Assembly: GCA_965153455.1 (NCBI GenBank)
Contig: OZ234494.1
Coordinates: 12,772,001 to 12,836,000, forward strand
Direction: 5' to 3'
From: Sphagnum compactum
Lineage: Eukaryota; Bryophyta; Sphagnopsida; Sphagnales
DNA: 64,000 nucleotides
Numbering within the stretch: the first letter of the stretch is position 1; every line of letters starts with the position of its first letter. Shown here in pieces: positions 1-12,400 of the stretch. The notes under the pieces were generated by a model. That model was given only the letters and a program-made list of their open reading frames with translations. It made no database searches and had not been told where the DNA came from. The position numbers and the translations under genes were made by a program.

Positions 1-2788
1 AGATTGCCTCCAATTCAGCTGGTGCAACCTGTGCAGAAAAGTACAAGGGAGGTGAATTCCACAACTCGTGTCATTTGCCACAACATTTCAGCAAGCAATT
101 TCTTTTGTCTTAAGAAATGACATCATTTGAGCAACTGTTCTTCCAGTCTTCTCCATTGCAAAATAACAACAACAAGAGTCCTTCTCAACACCATTTTTGG
201 AAATGCATCACCAAAGGCAATGATCAATTTTCCCCTTACAAAAAAATTCCTTTCACCCACAATATGCAAATCACCAGAAATGTCTGCCACCTAACAAAGA
301 CAGCAATCAATTTCTTTCCCCTTATAAATAAAAATTCCTTGGACCCATGATATGAAAAATCACCTGGAAACCCTTGTATTTGATAAGTTCCTTGATGCGG
401 TCCACAACAAAGAGGCAGCCATTGCTATCAATGTAAACCAAGTCTCCTGTGTGTAGCCAACCCTGTTTGTCCAATGTTGCTGCTGTTGCTTCCGCATTGT
501 TCAAATACTCTATTGTTGTTCCACCACACCCAAAATTGCCCAAAACCCCAGTGCACAGAAAACATAATCATCATCAAATGTGAAAGTAAGACTGTGCAAA
601 ACCATAGTAGCAAGCAAGCTGGCTGCAAGATAAGGATCAATTGAAAAATTGGATAAAGAATATCCAAACAGCTTCCATGGACAAAAGGAAAACAGCAAAA
701 AAAAATTATTAAAAAAAAAAAAAAAACAAACAAACAAACCAAGCAAGGAAAGAGGAAGAGAAGAGACGACAAAATTGGCATTGAGCAAGCATCCAAACAG
801 CTTCCATGGACAAGAGAAAAACCAAAAAAATAAAAACACCAAACAAACAAACTGAGTAAGGAAAGATGAAGAAAACAAAGAGACAAGGGAATTGGCACCA
901 AGCAAGGATCCAAACAGCTTCCATTGACAGAGGAAAACAGAAAAAGAAACAAACTGAGCAACTAAAGAGCAAGAGAAGAGAAAGAGAAGAGAAAGAGACA
1001 ACAGAATTAGCACTGAGCAAGCATCCAAACAGCTTCCATTGACAGAGGAAAACAGAAAAAGAAACAAATGAGCAACTAAAGAGCAAGAGAAGAGAAAGAG
1101 ACAACATAATTAGCACTGAGCAAGCATCCAAACAGCTTCCATGGACAAAAGGAAAACAGAAAAAAGAAAAGAAACTAAGCAAGGAAAGAGGAAGAGGAAG
1201 AGAAGAGAAGATGCTGATGATTGCATGAATCCCAAGTGATGTTGCAACAGCAGCAGCAGCAGCAGAGTAGTGTGGCATCAGTTTGACAGAACTGTGAAGC
1301 AGAAAGTTATGCAGAGAGGAGGAGGATCAGTTGTGAAGCTTCCTTACCTTGCATAAGAGAAGGACCGCGTATCCAAAGCTCGCCTGTGCAGTTAGGGGGA
1401 AGAAAGCGACCCGTCTCGACATCCACAACCATGGCTTCGAGCATGTTCACCAGCCAGCCAGCAGATCCGTAGCTCGATTTCAAGTCTCGTTTCCTGTCCT
1501 TGCTCACTGGAATGGTGCTTGTTCCCATGGACGTAGACTCTGTCAATCCATATCCCTAGAAACAACATGGAAACAAGCACAAAAGTCCATGTTCAGCGGC
1601 GTTTTTGCAAAGCGCCGGTCCTTCGCACAGAGAGAGAAACAGAGAGCGAGAAACTAGAGAAGAAGAGAGATAGATACCTACCTGGTTGATAGTTGCGTTC
1701 GGGAACTTTGCAGCGCAACGTTCGGTCAGTTCCTTACTGAGAGGTGCTGCGCCGCAGGCGATGTTGGTGACGGAGCTCACGTCGTATGCGTCCATCACGC
1801 CGGGTCTGCAAAGAGCCAAGACGATTGGGGGAACGACGGGAAGACTCGTGACTCTGTACTTTTGAATGGTTTCCAGCATCTCGAAGATGCCGAACTTGGA
1901 CATGACGACCACTGTCGCACCGCGTCGAAGATCGGCGCATCCCATGAGAGCCAGCCCAAAGACATGGAAGAAAGGAACCAGGCCCAGCACCACCTCATGA
2001 GGCGGAAGGTCTCGGAATTCGTTGATTCCATCAGTAGCTATGATCTGAGCTGCGATGAAACTCTTGTGCGTGATGACGACGCCCTTGCTTGCTCCTGTGG
2101 TTCCCGAAGAATATAACAGCGCTGCGGTATCCGTCTGTCGAATGCGTACTCTCGGTGCTTTGTCTGGATTTGTTGCCAAGAGCTTAGAGAAAGGAGTGAA
2201 AGACAGTTTGTTGTTTTTGTTTTCTTCTGCTGCTACACTCGACGATGACGATGATGGATTCTCCAAGAGAATCAAACCAAGAAGACTCTCCAAGCCTTCC
2301 ACCTTGCTCACCAACTGAGGGATGGTAATGAGAAAACGCGTGCGAGAGTCGCGCATCTGCTTCGCGATTTCGTATCGCGTGTTCAACGGATTCACGGTGG
2401 TGACGACGGCTCCTATGGATGTGATGGCCATGAAGATCACCGGGAAGAAAATCGAGTTTCCCAACAAAACCATCACCGTACTCCCTTGTCGCACCCCGAG
2501 CTCCGCGAGACCCGCAGCTATGGAGCGCACGGTAACACCAAGCTCCCCGAATGTCAGCTGCTCCCCTGTCTCGGCATCCACCAACGCCGCCGTGTTCGCC
2601 AACTGCGGGTCTCCTGCTTTCCCCGAGAACAGAAACGTCACTAAATCCAACTCCGCTTGCTTGGGCATATACAGCTGCGTCCGTAAACTGCGATAAATCC
2701 CATCACTCCCATACCCACTCCTCCGATCCATTTCAAACCCACTCACCAAATCCATTTTTTGCGCACCAACAAAATTCAAAACAATCAA
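1..2788 (-). CDS. 4-coumarate:CoA ligase-like acyl-activating enzyme, 3' end outside window
   Basis: ANL-superfamily enzyme that would activate a carboxylic acid (hydroxycinnamate, fatty acid or oxylipin precursor) to its CoA ester through an acyl-AMP. Exons on the minus strand: 2788-1682, 1555-1348, 509-364, and 28 down to 1 (partial); introns are GT-AG and phases match. The AMP-binding motif [11 protein letters not shown] is at residues 227-237 counted from 2788, GYGLTE opens exon 2, GELWIRG follows, and exon 3 has GWLHTGD and [10 protein letters not shown]; exon 4 begins VAPAELEA. The N-terminal [14 protein letters not shown] resembles peroxisomal 4CL-like proteins (Arabidopsis At4g05160/OPCL1 group) more than true 4CL. 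Possible starts are 2788, 2755 and 2731; family alignment would favour 2731 or 2755. The last ~70 residues, including any PTS1 tripeptide, lie outside the window. A Ser run at about 179-184 is a lineage insertion. Substrate cannot be told. Confidence 0.9.
649..1180. repeat. Minisatellite in intron 2 of the 4CL-like gene
   Basis: Five imperfect copies of a roughly 104-129 bp unit with cores near 661, 790, 907, 1023 and 1127. Each has the core ATCCAAACAGCTTCCATKGA followed by an A/G-rich stretch of variable length. A (CAG)n run of about six triplets follows at 1246-1265. The repeats generate the overlapping long spurious frames in this intron. Confidence 0.85.
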
Positions 2789-2997
2789 CCAAAAAAAAAT
2801 CGAGCCCGGATTCTACCTCTCTCAATCTACAAAAATCCACGATCTGTAAACAATTGCAGTCTAAGCCAAGGATCCGCGATGTGCAAAAACTACAGAAGCT
2901 AAAGATTTTGACAACAAACAACTCTCTTTTCGTTTCTTTTCTATTCTTTTCTTTCAGACAACAAGGATTCCGTTGGTTCTGCAACTCGGCGAGATGA

Positions 2998-3040
2998 GAG
3001 AAGAGAGAGAGAGCTGCAGAGGGATTTAAATTTGCAGCCG
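2998..3040 (-). promoter_or_regulatory. Possible core promoter of the 4CL-like gene
   Basis: Upstream of the start codons the coding strand has an A/T-rich TATA-like stretch (AAATTTAAAT around 3025-3035) followed by a CT-rich run (about 2998-3012). This is the usual order of a plant TATA box and a pyrimidine-rich leader, but no transcript data support it. Confidence 0.3.
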
Positions 3041-3059
3041 GCTGCTTTGGCAAAATGCA

Positions 3060-5464
3060 GCAAGATGGGTGTGAGATTTATAAGAATGAATCAATGTTTG
3101 GAAAATTGGGAAGGAGCGCAAGAATCAACATGATTCTTTCGCAGTCATCTTTTCAGAAAAGTTTTTCTTTTGGATTCTAGTCCTACCTTTGCTTACGTCT
3201 GCTTTAACATGATCACGATTCTTCTTTTTCTTCCTCCTCCTCTTGTCCTTGTGCGTGTCCGTCGCCGTTTGCCTCTTCAGCGTCGCCATCGCCGTCTACT
3301 TCTTCAGCGTCGCCGTCGTCGTCCGCTTCTTCGTTTTCATCTTGTTTTTTTCAGGATTTTTATTTATTTATTATTTATTTATTTAGGTTTTGTTTCTGGG
3401 TGTTGTGATTTTGTGATAAGTGACATTCTCTTTGACAAAATTTTGTTGGCTTTTCCACCAAATAAAACTGGGAAGATTTTGTGAATTTTCGTTTTTTTTT
3501 TAATAAAAAAAAGACTAAAGTCGACTAATTTAGGTTATTTTGGAAACTCATTCGCCAAATTTTTTTATACTGCAAAGTTGAAATTTATTTTAATAAAATT
3601 AAAAAATTCAAACAAGCTCCTAGTTGTGATCATGCACCTATTGTTGCTTTGACAAAAGCCCCCAAAAACAGAGTTTCCATCCAAGAAAAATTTCCCCTAG
3701 AATTTGAGAAATCCATGATCCAGTGTATTTTATTTTATTTTATTTTCCTTCATTTTGTGACGTAGCCGAATCATCCACAAGACAGGTTAACCATATGTAG
3801 CCATAAATATGATAGGAAAGAAAAAAATAGTTCTTCACATTTTTGGCTAAAGACAAGAAACCAATCCAGAAATCTTGCGAAATTTCAAATTTGGGGGGTT
3901 TTTTTTTTTGGGGAAATTTGGCGACTAGGATTAATCGGGGCAAAATCATGCATGCCAAATACCCCAACCAACAAAAAGGGCTTCAAATTCCTTTTGGGTG
4001 GTATTTAATTGTGTTTGTGCAGACAACTCGGTAATTTCCTACTCTTTTCTTTCTTCTTTTGGGTATCTTTCTTTGAGGCTCAAGAGTGAGTGTCGGCGGC
4101 GGCGGCGACGGCTGCATGCTGCCGCTAGCGCCACCAGTTTTCATTTTCAAGTCTGTCTGCGGCAGGCTACATACATCAAAGTTTAGTCCGGCTTCTTTCA
4201 AAAATTGCTATAGAAGTTCAAGTCAAGTAAATTGCCATAGAAGTTCAGGTCTAGTAAAGAGACTTTGTCTAAGAAGCAAATTAAAATGCTAGGCTTTTTT
4301 TTTTCAGTGTAAAAAAAGTCTTCAAGTCATGAGATGAGACAAATGCACACACACACACACGGACCGTGTAATAATTCCTCACTTTTGATGGACATTCAAA
4401 GAAAGTTCGTGGTTGTGTGTATGTTCTTGCCATGCAACTTTTCTTGACCAAAGTTACAAATACATGTCACCAGACTTGTTGAAAAACGAATGCATGTGGT
4501 ACCTACGAATTTTGGAATCTTTTGAGCTCGATAGAATCAGATGTCAAGATTCTCTTCACAAGCTTTGTCCTTGAATGGTTTTACGTCGTTGTTGGGGTGG
4601 TGGTTCCTGTACGAGTGTGTTCTCCTGAAGGAAGGGCACCCAAGGGTGTTCCCAAACCGCAGGAGAACCTTCGAGTATAGGAAGCTCCCATTGACATAAA
4701 CAACTCTCTTTTGATTTCATCACTTCTTCCATTGGGAATATGTAATGTGGTAACATATAAAATTGGGGAGCTCCCTTGGCATCACACCCTCGGGTTCTCC
4801 TATTGGGGGAGATCCCTCAAAATACACATAGAAAATAAAAAGGAAGTTGTTTACGAAAGGTTTGACTAAATAGTAATAATAATAATATTATTGCTCGTTA
4901 GTGAAACAACTTACCCCTCCCTATGGGGTTCAAACTTGGCAGGAAATAGTGAAACATTCCGATTTTCTAGGTCCTATAGCAACACAAGTATCGATGGTGG
5001 AGGACAAGAATTGTGCAATTGGAAAAATCATGTAGCAATCTATAAATAAGCTCTGAATAGAGTTTGATAAGGGGTATTTGCCAGTTTTGGTCGGTTTTGG
5101 ATTTTTAATTGGGTCTGAGTTTGGATTTGGGTTTGAGAACCAAATTTGATGAGTTTTTCATGGACCTAGAATCCATCAACCTAGTCAAGAATTGAATTGA
5201 TGAGTTTTAAAGGTTTTTTATAGGGTCCGGGTCATAGGATTAGGTAGGTGTTAGGGTCTTAGGAATAGGTAGGAGCTAGGATCTTAGGTTTAGGTAAGGT
5301 CCAAGGTCTTTTAAAGTTCTAAGGTCCTACGTTTGAATTCTAGGGTCCTAGGTCTTAGCTATAAACTTCAAATACATGAGAGCATCTCCAATAGCGATGA
5401 TCTTTAAACAAATATGTTGTGATGTTCCTTATGTTCACTAGAGGAATGAACGAGGCCTATGTGG
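3060..5464. other. Gene-free AT-rich spacer
   Basis: No coding sequence that I recognise. Holds CTT/GTCGCC-type simple sequence (3220-3330), a short (AC)8 run near 4343-4361, an ATT/AAT run near 4872-4892, and a degenerate stretch at 5220-5365 in which TAGGGTCTTAGG-like and TTAGGTAGG-like words recur. Confidence 0.6.
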
Positions 5465-5716
5465 GTGGAAACCAATGTTGGGCAGATATAACTTTTTTTT
5501 TATATCCGTCGATTTCGGTTATTCGCCTATCTGTTATCTATTGGTTTCAATTATTTTTAATTTTACTTTAAAATCTATTGTAATATCCTATAAGGATATC
5601 ATTAAAAAAAATCTAATGACGGATTTCAATATAATTAGATATCCGTCACCATTAATATTCGTTGGATAACCTAGCATTTTGGATAATAAGATTTTTTTTC
5701 AAAAGTATTTTACAAA

Positions 5717-8090
5717 TTACAAGCCCAAAAGTTCATCTTGTTCAAATTCACTTTCATATTGTTCTATTTTTTTCTCTAAGGCAAGATTAACTTCAATCAA
5801 CTCTATCAAATTAGAAGGTGAACTACAACCCACCCTAGGATCACTAGACCAATTTTTACAAACAAAAATTATTTTATCTAAATTATTTGATTGTAAGTGA
5901 CATTTCCTCAAATTTGTAAGAATTCCAACCAATGAAAAAAAAAATTCAATTTCTATCTGAGAACTAATAAAGTTAAGAATTTAACAAACAAGAAATGCCA
6001 CAGTTGGAAATAGAGACTTATGTTTCACCCATCATTCTAAAGGACATTTAATGTCCTTGACATCCACTTGAAACCTTCTAAACATCAACTCCTTGTTCAC
6101 CACTTCTTTTGTTGGCTCATTCATTTTAGCAGACATCTCAAAAATGTCCAAGCTACTTTCTTCATCAATTTGCATATTTGCCACATGTCCAAATTTTGCC
6201 ATAGGGTGGGGGTGGAAGATGTGGTAGCATCTCAAAAGCATAGGAAATAATGATCGTTGGTCATACTCTTCCACAATGGAAACAACTTGCTTTCGACCAA
6301 TAAGAAATGAAACTAACCTCAAACTTTTAAATCTAGGATTTAACATCAGGGACAACATGTTATGTGCTTTATTTCCTTCATACTTCTTAAAGAATGAAAG
6401 AAAACCATTTAAATCATCACATACTTCTCTTCTATTGTTAGATGTAAACAGTGATAATTCTTAAGCTACAACAGAATCAAGCTCGTAATGATTGTTACAT
6501 TCAAAGCATTAGAAAATAACCAATGCCCACGAGATTGGTTCAACACATAAGCATTTACAACTGAAGACAAAACATCAACAATTATTTGAGATATGTGCCA
6601 ACTTAAAAGTAGAAGGACATTGCTAGTAACCCTCACTACAGTTTATCAACTATAACATAGGATAATTACTGCCCTAAATTATAATGCCTCTTGGAATAGG
6701 ATGATTTTACTTGCAAACTTATAGAAGTACATCAACGATCAGCAAAAAAAACTTACAATTAAAATAAACCAGAAACAATGAACTTCCAAAAATGGAACAA
6801 AAATTAAATATCTAAAAACCAAACTAACCTTGTTTTCATTGGAATGTTTAGTTTCTTGGGTCTCAAACCAGCTTCAATGCAAGCTCTGTTCCATTCTTGA
6901 CAACCTTTACTAAATTTCTTTGGCCAAGTAATGCATTTTTGCAAATCTACTTAGGTAGATTTACCAAACACATATTTCAAGTTCTTAGAAACTTTGTTAT
7001 TAGTTGTGGTATATTGGCACGCTTTGGCAAAAACATGACCAAAACAGGTTCCCTAAAACCTTTCTTCCAAACCTAAAGTTTCACATTTATTAACAAACTT
7101 CAAAACATTGGTCAATGTATTTAAATTTGAACCCTCATCCTTCACATATGCTATGATTTTATTTCTTAAGCCATATGCATCTAAAAGTTTAATAAGATTT
7201 CTAGCCAACGCTTGTCTTGTAGTTTCAGCAACTTCAAACAAACCAAAAGTAACATGTTTTGGTTTCAATCAAATCCTAAAAAAATTATGACCAAGACAAT
7301 ACATCATGTGCATCTTTGGACATTCATAAATCAAAACTAGCGGTAGCACAATTACAATCATTTAGCAAAGGCAAAACATATGTTTTCTTAATTTTCTCCA
7401 CCAATTCAAGCAAAACAATGTTTGAAATTAATTTTCGAGAAGGGAATTGCACATGAGGACATAATTGTAAAACTAAATGCTTTAACCACACACTCTCCAA
7501 AAATTGCAAAGGCAAATGATTTTTCACTATTAAAGTGCAAGATTTTCCACAAACATTTTTTGATCCACATCATCCTTTTTGAAGGGCTTTTTTGAAGCAA
7601 AAAATTTAGATATTAAAGAATTGGAAATAAGAAACCTTTCCTTTGTAGATTGTTTTTTAACATTTTATTTCCCTTGATTATTAATTTCTTTTTGAAACCT
7701 TTTATAAATTGCTAAATGATATGCATCAAGATGTTTCTATAAACATGTTATGCCACTTGTTTTATAATATGTTACTAGACCTTTCTTTAACTGTTTTTTT
7801 GAATTCACATAAACAACATGTTGAAAATGATACAATAAACAACGCATCATTTGAAGAACATCCAAGTTTACTTTCGGGTTCTCATTAACATAATAAAAAG
7901 ACCAACAAAGTGCATTTTTATTATTAGGATGGCATTTTTTTCTTTGAGTTTGCAATTGTTACAAAATTTGTTTAATTTTCTCTTCATTAGATTCTCCTAA
8001 CATTCTACTTACTTCAATTTGCAAACTTGGATTTTCTCTTTCTTCCCTTATTTGATTAACTTCAATGTCATCATTTATGCATATTATATA
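5717..8090 (-). pseudogene. hAT transposase pseudogene (BED finger, hAT dimerisation region)
   Basis: Minus-strand fragments in order: a BED-like zinc-finger region (about 7955-7690, with a C...HLDAYH tail), an ASFDLW block (7330-7350), a RNaseH-like block with AETTRQALARNL and AYVKDEGSNLNT (7260-7100), GTCFGHVFAKACQY (about 7050-7005), a block with CITWPKKF and GCQEWNRACIEAG (6950-6860), LNPRFKSL (about 6330), and the C-terminal dimerisation region with WWVKHKSLFPTVAFL (about 6030-5990) down to 5717. The frame is broken by many stops, for example TAG directly after GLEERF and TAA after FGKST, and by frameshifts between 7320 and 7690. It cannot encode an active enzyme. Confidence 0.85.
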
Positions 8091-8599
8091 TTATTCAATT
8101 TGCATTGTTTGATTATTAAATTCATTTAACCCTTTCATTTTGCACAATTGTCTTACAAGGATAAATGGTGGTGAAACTAAGAAAATAAATACAAATGTTT
8201 TGTTGTGTGATGTGATGATAATGTTTTTATGCACAATTAAATATGATGCAAAACATTTACAAATAAGCAAAAAAAGAATACTACAATACAAGTAAGCAAA
8301 GATAAAATTGTCAGAAGTACAAGGGTTTATGTTTGTGTCCAAAACATTTTAACAAGCCTTGCACCACAAACCAAAAGTCAAAAAAATTAAAACAAAAAAA
8401 AGGAACAAAAAACATGAAATTAAAAAAAAAGGAAATAAAAAAAGGGAAAAATTACAGGTTTTTGATTCTCAACTCTTGACCACTCCCAATTTTTGCAAGA
8501 AGGAATGAAGGGCGGTAGTATGAGATTCTTCAATGAATAACAACACACCAATAGCAGCAACATGAAAAGGAAAGCAATAGTGCGAAGAACCTTGTACCT

Positions 8600-9045
8600 A
8601 AAATAGAAAAGCAATTGAAAAGGATAGCAGCAGGGCGAAGAAGAAAGAGTAGAAGGGTGAAGAGGAGAACAACAACGAAACACGATAAGAGAGTAGTAGT
8701 GCGACATGAAGAAGAGAGCAACAACGCGAAGAAGAAAGCAGCAGGGCGAAGAGGAGAACAACAACGTGAAAATGATAATAACAACATGAAAATGAGAGCA
8801 GCAGCACAATGTGAAGAGGAAAGTAGCAAGGTGAAAATGAGAGCAACAACATGACGTGAAGAGGAAAGTAGCAAGGTGAAAATGAGAGTAGCGACGTGGT
8901 GTGAAGAGGAGAGCAGAAGCACAAAGAGGAGAGTAGTAGCTTGGAGCGAAAAGGATAATGGCAGTGTGAAGAGGAGAGCAGAGTGTGAAGAGAGGAGAAG
9001 AAAGCGCGAAGAGAAGGAGAAAGTAGAAAGTGGGGCCCAAGCTAA
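8600..9045. repeat. Purine-rich minisatellite inside the hAT element
   Basis: Degenerate tandem repeats on the plus strand built from GTGAAGAGGAAAGTAGCAAG and GTGAAAATGAGAGCAACAAC. The clearest copies form a 45-bp period from about 8809 to 8900; shorter related units flank them. It lies between the transposase 5' end and the 9411 terminus and yields long spurious frames on both strands. Confidence 0.75.
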
Positions 9046-9419
9046 GCTTGAGCCCCATTTTATTCTAGATTTAGAGTTTTTTTTTTAGGTCTAATGGCAA
9101 CACCCACAATAGTTTTTTCCCTTGTAATGGTCAACACCGACGCCCACAACCCTTTTTTTCATTGTAACGGCCTACATTGGCGCCCACAGTTTTGTTTTGA
9201 TCCCCCTAACAACCTACACCCTAAACCTAAATCCCTCTCATATCCATATCCGGGCATGGATTTAATATCTGCCCTGGATATCATATTTTCAAAAAATATA
9301 TGTCCGAATATTATATGGCTGGATATCATTATTTTGATATCCAGAGATAAGGATATCATTTCAGATATCCGGTCAGGGTATCCAGATTTTCAGGATGTCC
9401 GCCCAACAGTGGTGGAAAC

Positions 9420-12400
9420 ATGGAGACCATTATTGATTAAATGTTCCCTATTGTTGCGTTTGAGAACATGTTGAGGAATCCTTTGAAAAACTTTAAGAAC
9501 CCATTGAAAAGTAAAAGGAACACAACATGAAAACAATTTAGGAACTTGGTGAGAAACACATTGGGAACACCAAAATCACTTAGAGAAATCAACTTTGGAA
9601 CAGTCCCGAAAAATAAGTCGAAACTGGCCTTCACCTAAACCTAGAATTAAACCTTCTTATCAAGGTTGGACCAATCAGACTAGAACCATTGGTCAATAAA
9701 ATTGAACTCAACCCCAAAATTGCCGAGTCTTAATAATACACCTAAATTGAGAGAGTCTTCCATTCTTTTAACTCAAAAACCTCTCTAAAAACCCGAACCC
9801 AAAGGTTAGGCTAAAACCAAAAACCCTTTGTGATAATGTGTTTTTGGTAAGGCCAGATGTCATTCCATTAAGGGGTACGGGTTCTTACCAGGTCCTATTC
9901 TTAAAATGTAACCAGTGTTCCCCGGCCGTGTTCCCCATGGTTGATTCAAATCACTACAATGTTCCCCATCACTGCAGTGCTTTCTTTACCCTACAGTCAA
10001 TTTCGTCATTAAAATAATGTTTTCAAATAGTGAAATGAATTTTTGGGAAAATAAGAAGTTGAGGTGTTGGAAAGGATCATAATTATATCATCAGGCCTAT
10101 AATTAGAATAGTTTCACTACTCATATTAGAGTTGGACGGATGACGGGATGCATGAAATGTCCATCCGGTTGGATGACGGGACGGATTAAGGGGAAGCTTC
10201 TGACGTCCTCGCTATATTTAGCTACTGTCCGTAGCTACTGTCCATCCGGATTAAGGGGAAGCTTCATTCTTCTTTTAATATATGTAATAATCATAGTAGA
10301 TCATGGAATAATAATAATAATTTCAAATTTGTAAAAAACGAATTAATTTTTGAAAAAAAATTAATTTTCTTCGTCCATGTGGAAACTGACCCTAGGCTAA
10401 CAGTAAGTGGTTTTTGTTTTTATTTATTTTACCCAACCGTCCAGTCCATATCTTATATATAAATTCACTACGTCCCTGACGGAGCTCGGGTTTCAGGCCA
10501 ACCGGGCCCGGCGCTAATCGGAGGGCGGAATTTCCTGTTCCCAGTCTGTGCGCAAAGCTATTGGAGGAAATTAGGTTACGACATTCTAGCGCGGAACGGA
10601 GACCCGGGATAGCCGACGTCAAGAACGGGGTGCCGGGCCGGGTCCGGTCCGGACTGTGTGTGACGGAGCTCGGCAACTTTTGCTCCAGAGAACACCCACT
10701 GAGGGAAGTTATCAGCAGTCACTTTTCGGAAAGTTTTTGGTATGGTCGTTGCTGATTTTGGGTACTGTAGCTGTGCAAGATTACAGAACATCATTAATTA
10801 GCATTAAATGATGACGGTCCTACTCAGGCTATAGCATTTTAAAAAAATTAAAAATATGGCGAATTTAGTAAAACAATGCAGGGGCGCCTCACAGTGACCA
10901 AAGGTCAGAGAGGAAAGTAGAAAACTTCATATTGTTGCCCACATATAATACCTTATGCAAGACATCACATTTACAATCATGAAACCCTAATAATGGCAAA
11001 AAGAGAAAAAACCCAAGCAATGGAATAGAGAATTTAGGCACCGCATAAAACTGGCCCAGTTCCCAAAGTGTTGACATAGCCATAACAATTTTTAAAATTT
11101 TTGACATTTCAAACAGGTAATTAATTTCTAGAAATTTTGGCATTTCCAAAAATAATTTAATTACCACGGAACCTGTAAAGGTCCTATGGTAGGTGGCGTA
11201 ATACAAAGAAATTAGACCTTTTTTTCCCCCCATGAACTTGGCAATTAAGAAACTCAAAAACTACTACAATTTTTGCCAATTTGATTTGATTTGATTTTTA
11301 AAAAATTTCCATTTGGCAAAATTTTGCCAAAAAAAAAGAAAATTGGTCCAAAATTTAAGAAGGAATCATAATTGTTAGATTTTCAATTGAAATCTATACT
11401 TTAAACTTTCCTCTAGCTTTGTTTATTTACATTTTCCAAGCTTGGGCACAAGGACATCCATGACACGCATATATCAAATTTTAAAATTAATATAAAGTTT
11501 TCCTTGGTCTAAGAGTTATTTCTTGAATTCTTTTGATGAATTCGACCACATTTGGTTGCATGAAAAGAGAAAGAATCATAAAATATACCTCCCAAAAAAA
11601 ATTCAATAAAAACTTCAAAATAGTTGCTTCAAAATTCTTATATTTTATTTCAAAAAAGGAATGCCCTGAGGAAGTTTTATATATATATTGCTCTTCATTT
11701 ATCCAAACTTACAACACCCTATAATTGCCTCCCCGTAAAATAGATTTCATGGTTAAGCGGTGGAACCATAGAAATGGGTGAAGTAAAAGAATCGAATATA
11801 TGATCAAATTTTTGCTAACAAAAATTATGGTGTAACGAATTATGTTTGTTTGACGTGTGAACCCTACTTGCACATTTTCAAGGCCTTGGGTTTCATATCA
11901 ATATGGTTAGTCTATGTTAGAGGCTCACAAAACCTGGCAAAGAATATGTGATAAAGCAAAAAAAACATGACTTTTTAATCAAACAATATGGTATAAGTAT
12001 TGGGAACATGAAGGAAGGAACAATGGAAACAACATCGTCAACTACATATGTACACAATTCAGGGTTTTACTTTTTCAATTTTGTGATATCTAAAGTTTGG
12101 CAAAAAAATTTCCAACAAATTTTTCATTGCCAAAATTTTCCCAATTTTTTCTTTGTCAAAAAAAATAACAAAAATTGTCAAGCCAAAAATATGGGTGTAA
12201 ATATGGGTATTATAAGTCCAAATCAAACGTGCTGTGATTGATATACATCGGGTCGGCTTTCGGTCTTCATGGATGACGCTTTTGGGGGGTGGGGGAGGGG
12301 GGCGGGGAATTGATCCTTTTGTCAAAGGGAGAGAGACGGAAGTTACTTAGCCTACCAACCCACTAATTTTATCATTTTCAAAGTTGAATGAAACGCGGTA

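Larger units (their letters stand above)
5473..9411 (-). mobile_element. Complete hAT-type DNA transposon (inactive)
   Basis: Element of 3939 bp. It begins CAATGTTGGGC at 5473 and ends with the inverse of CACTGTTGGGC at 9411 (10 of 11 terminal bases match). It is flanked by a perfect 8-bp direct repeat GTGGAAAC (5465-5472 and 9412-9419), the target duplication length of hAT elements. Both subterminal regions are rich in GATATCC-type words (5500-5660 and 9238-9390), a likely transposase-binding arrangement. The interior carries a broken transposase on the minus strand and a purine-rich minisatellite. Confidence 0.88.

Noticed and set aside
428-1278. Overlapping hydrophobic minus-strand frames of 177-189 codons
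   Set aside because: They lie within intron 2 of the 4CL-like gene and are produced by its A/G-rich minisatellite.
2322-2696. 124-codon plus-strand frame
   Set aside because: Shadow of exon 1 of the 4CL-like gene on the other strand.
5220-5365. TAGGG-rich stretch as an interstitial telomere
   Set aside because: Words are irregular (TAGGGTCTTAGG, TTAGGTAGG) and not a run of the plant telomere repeat.
8420-9058. 212-codon minus-strand Ser/Leu/Phe-rich frame resembling a membrane protein
   Set aside because: Translation of the purine-rich minisatellite within the hAT element; composition follows the repeat.
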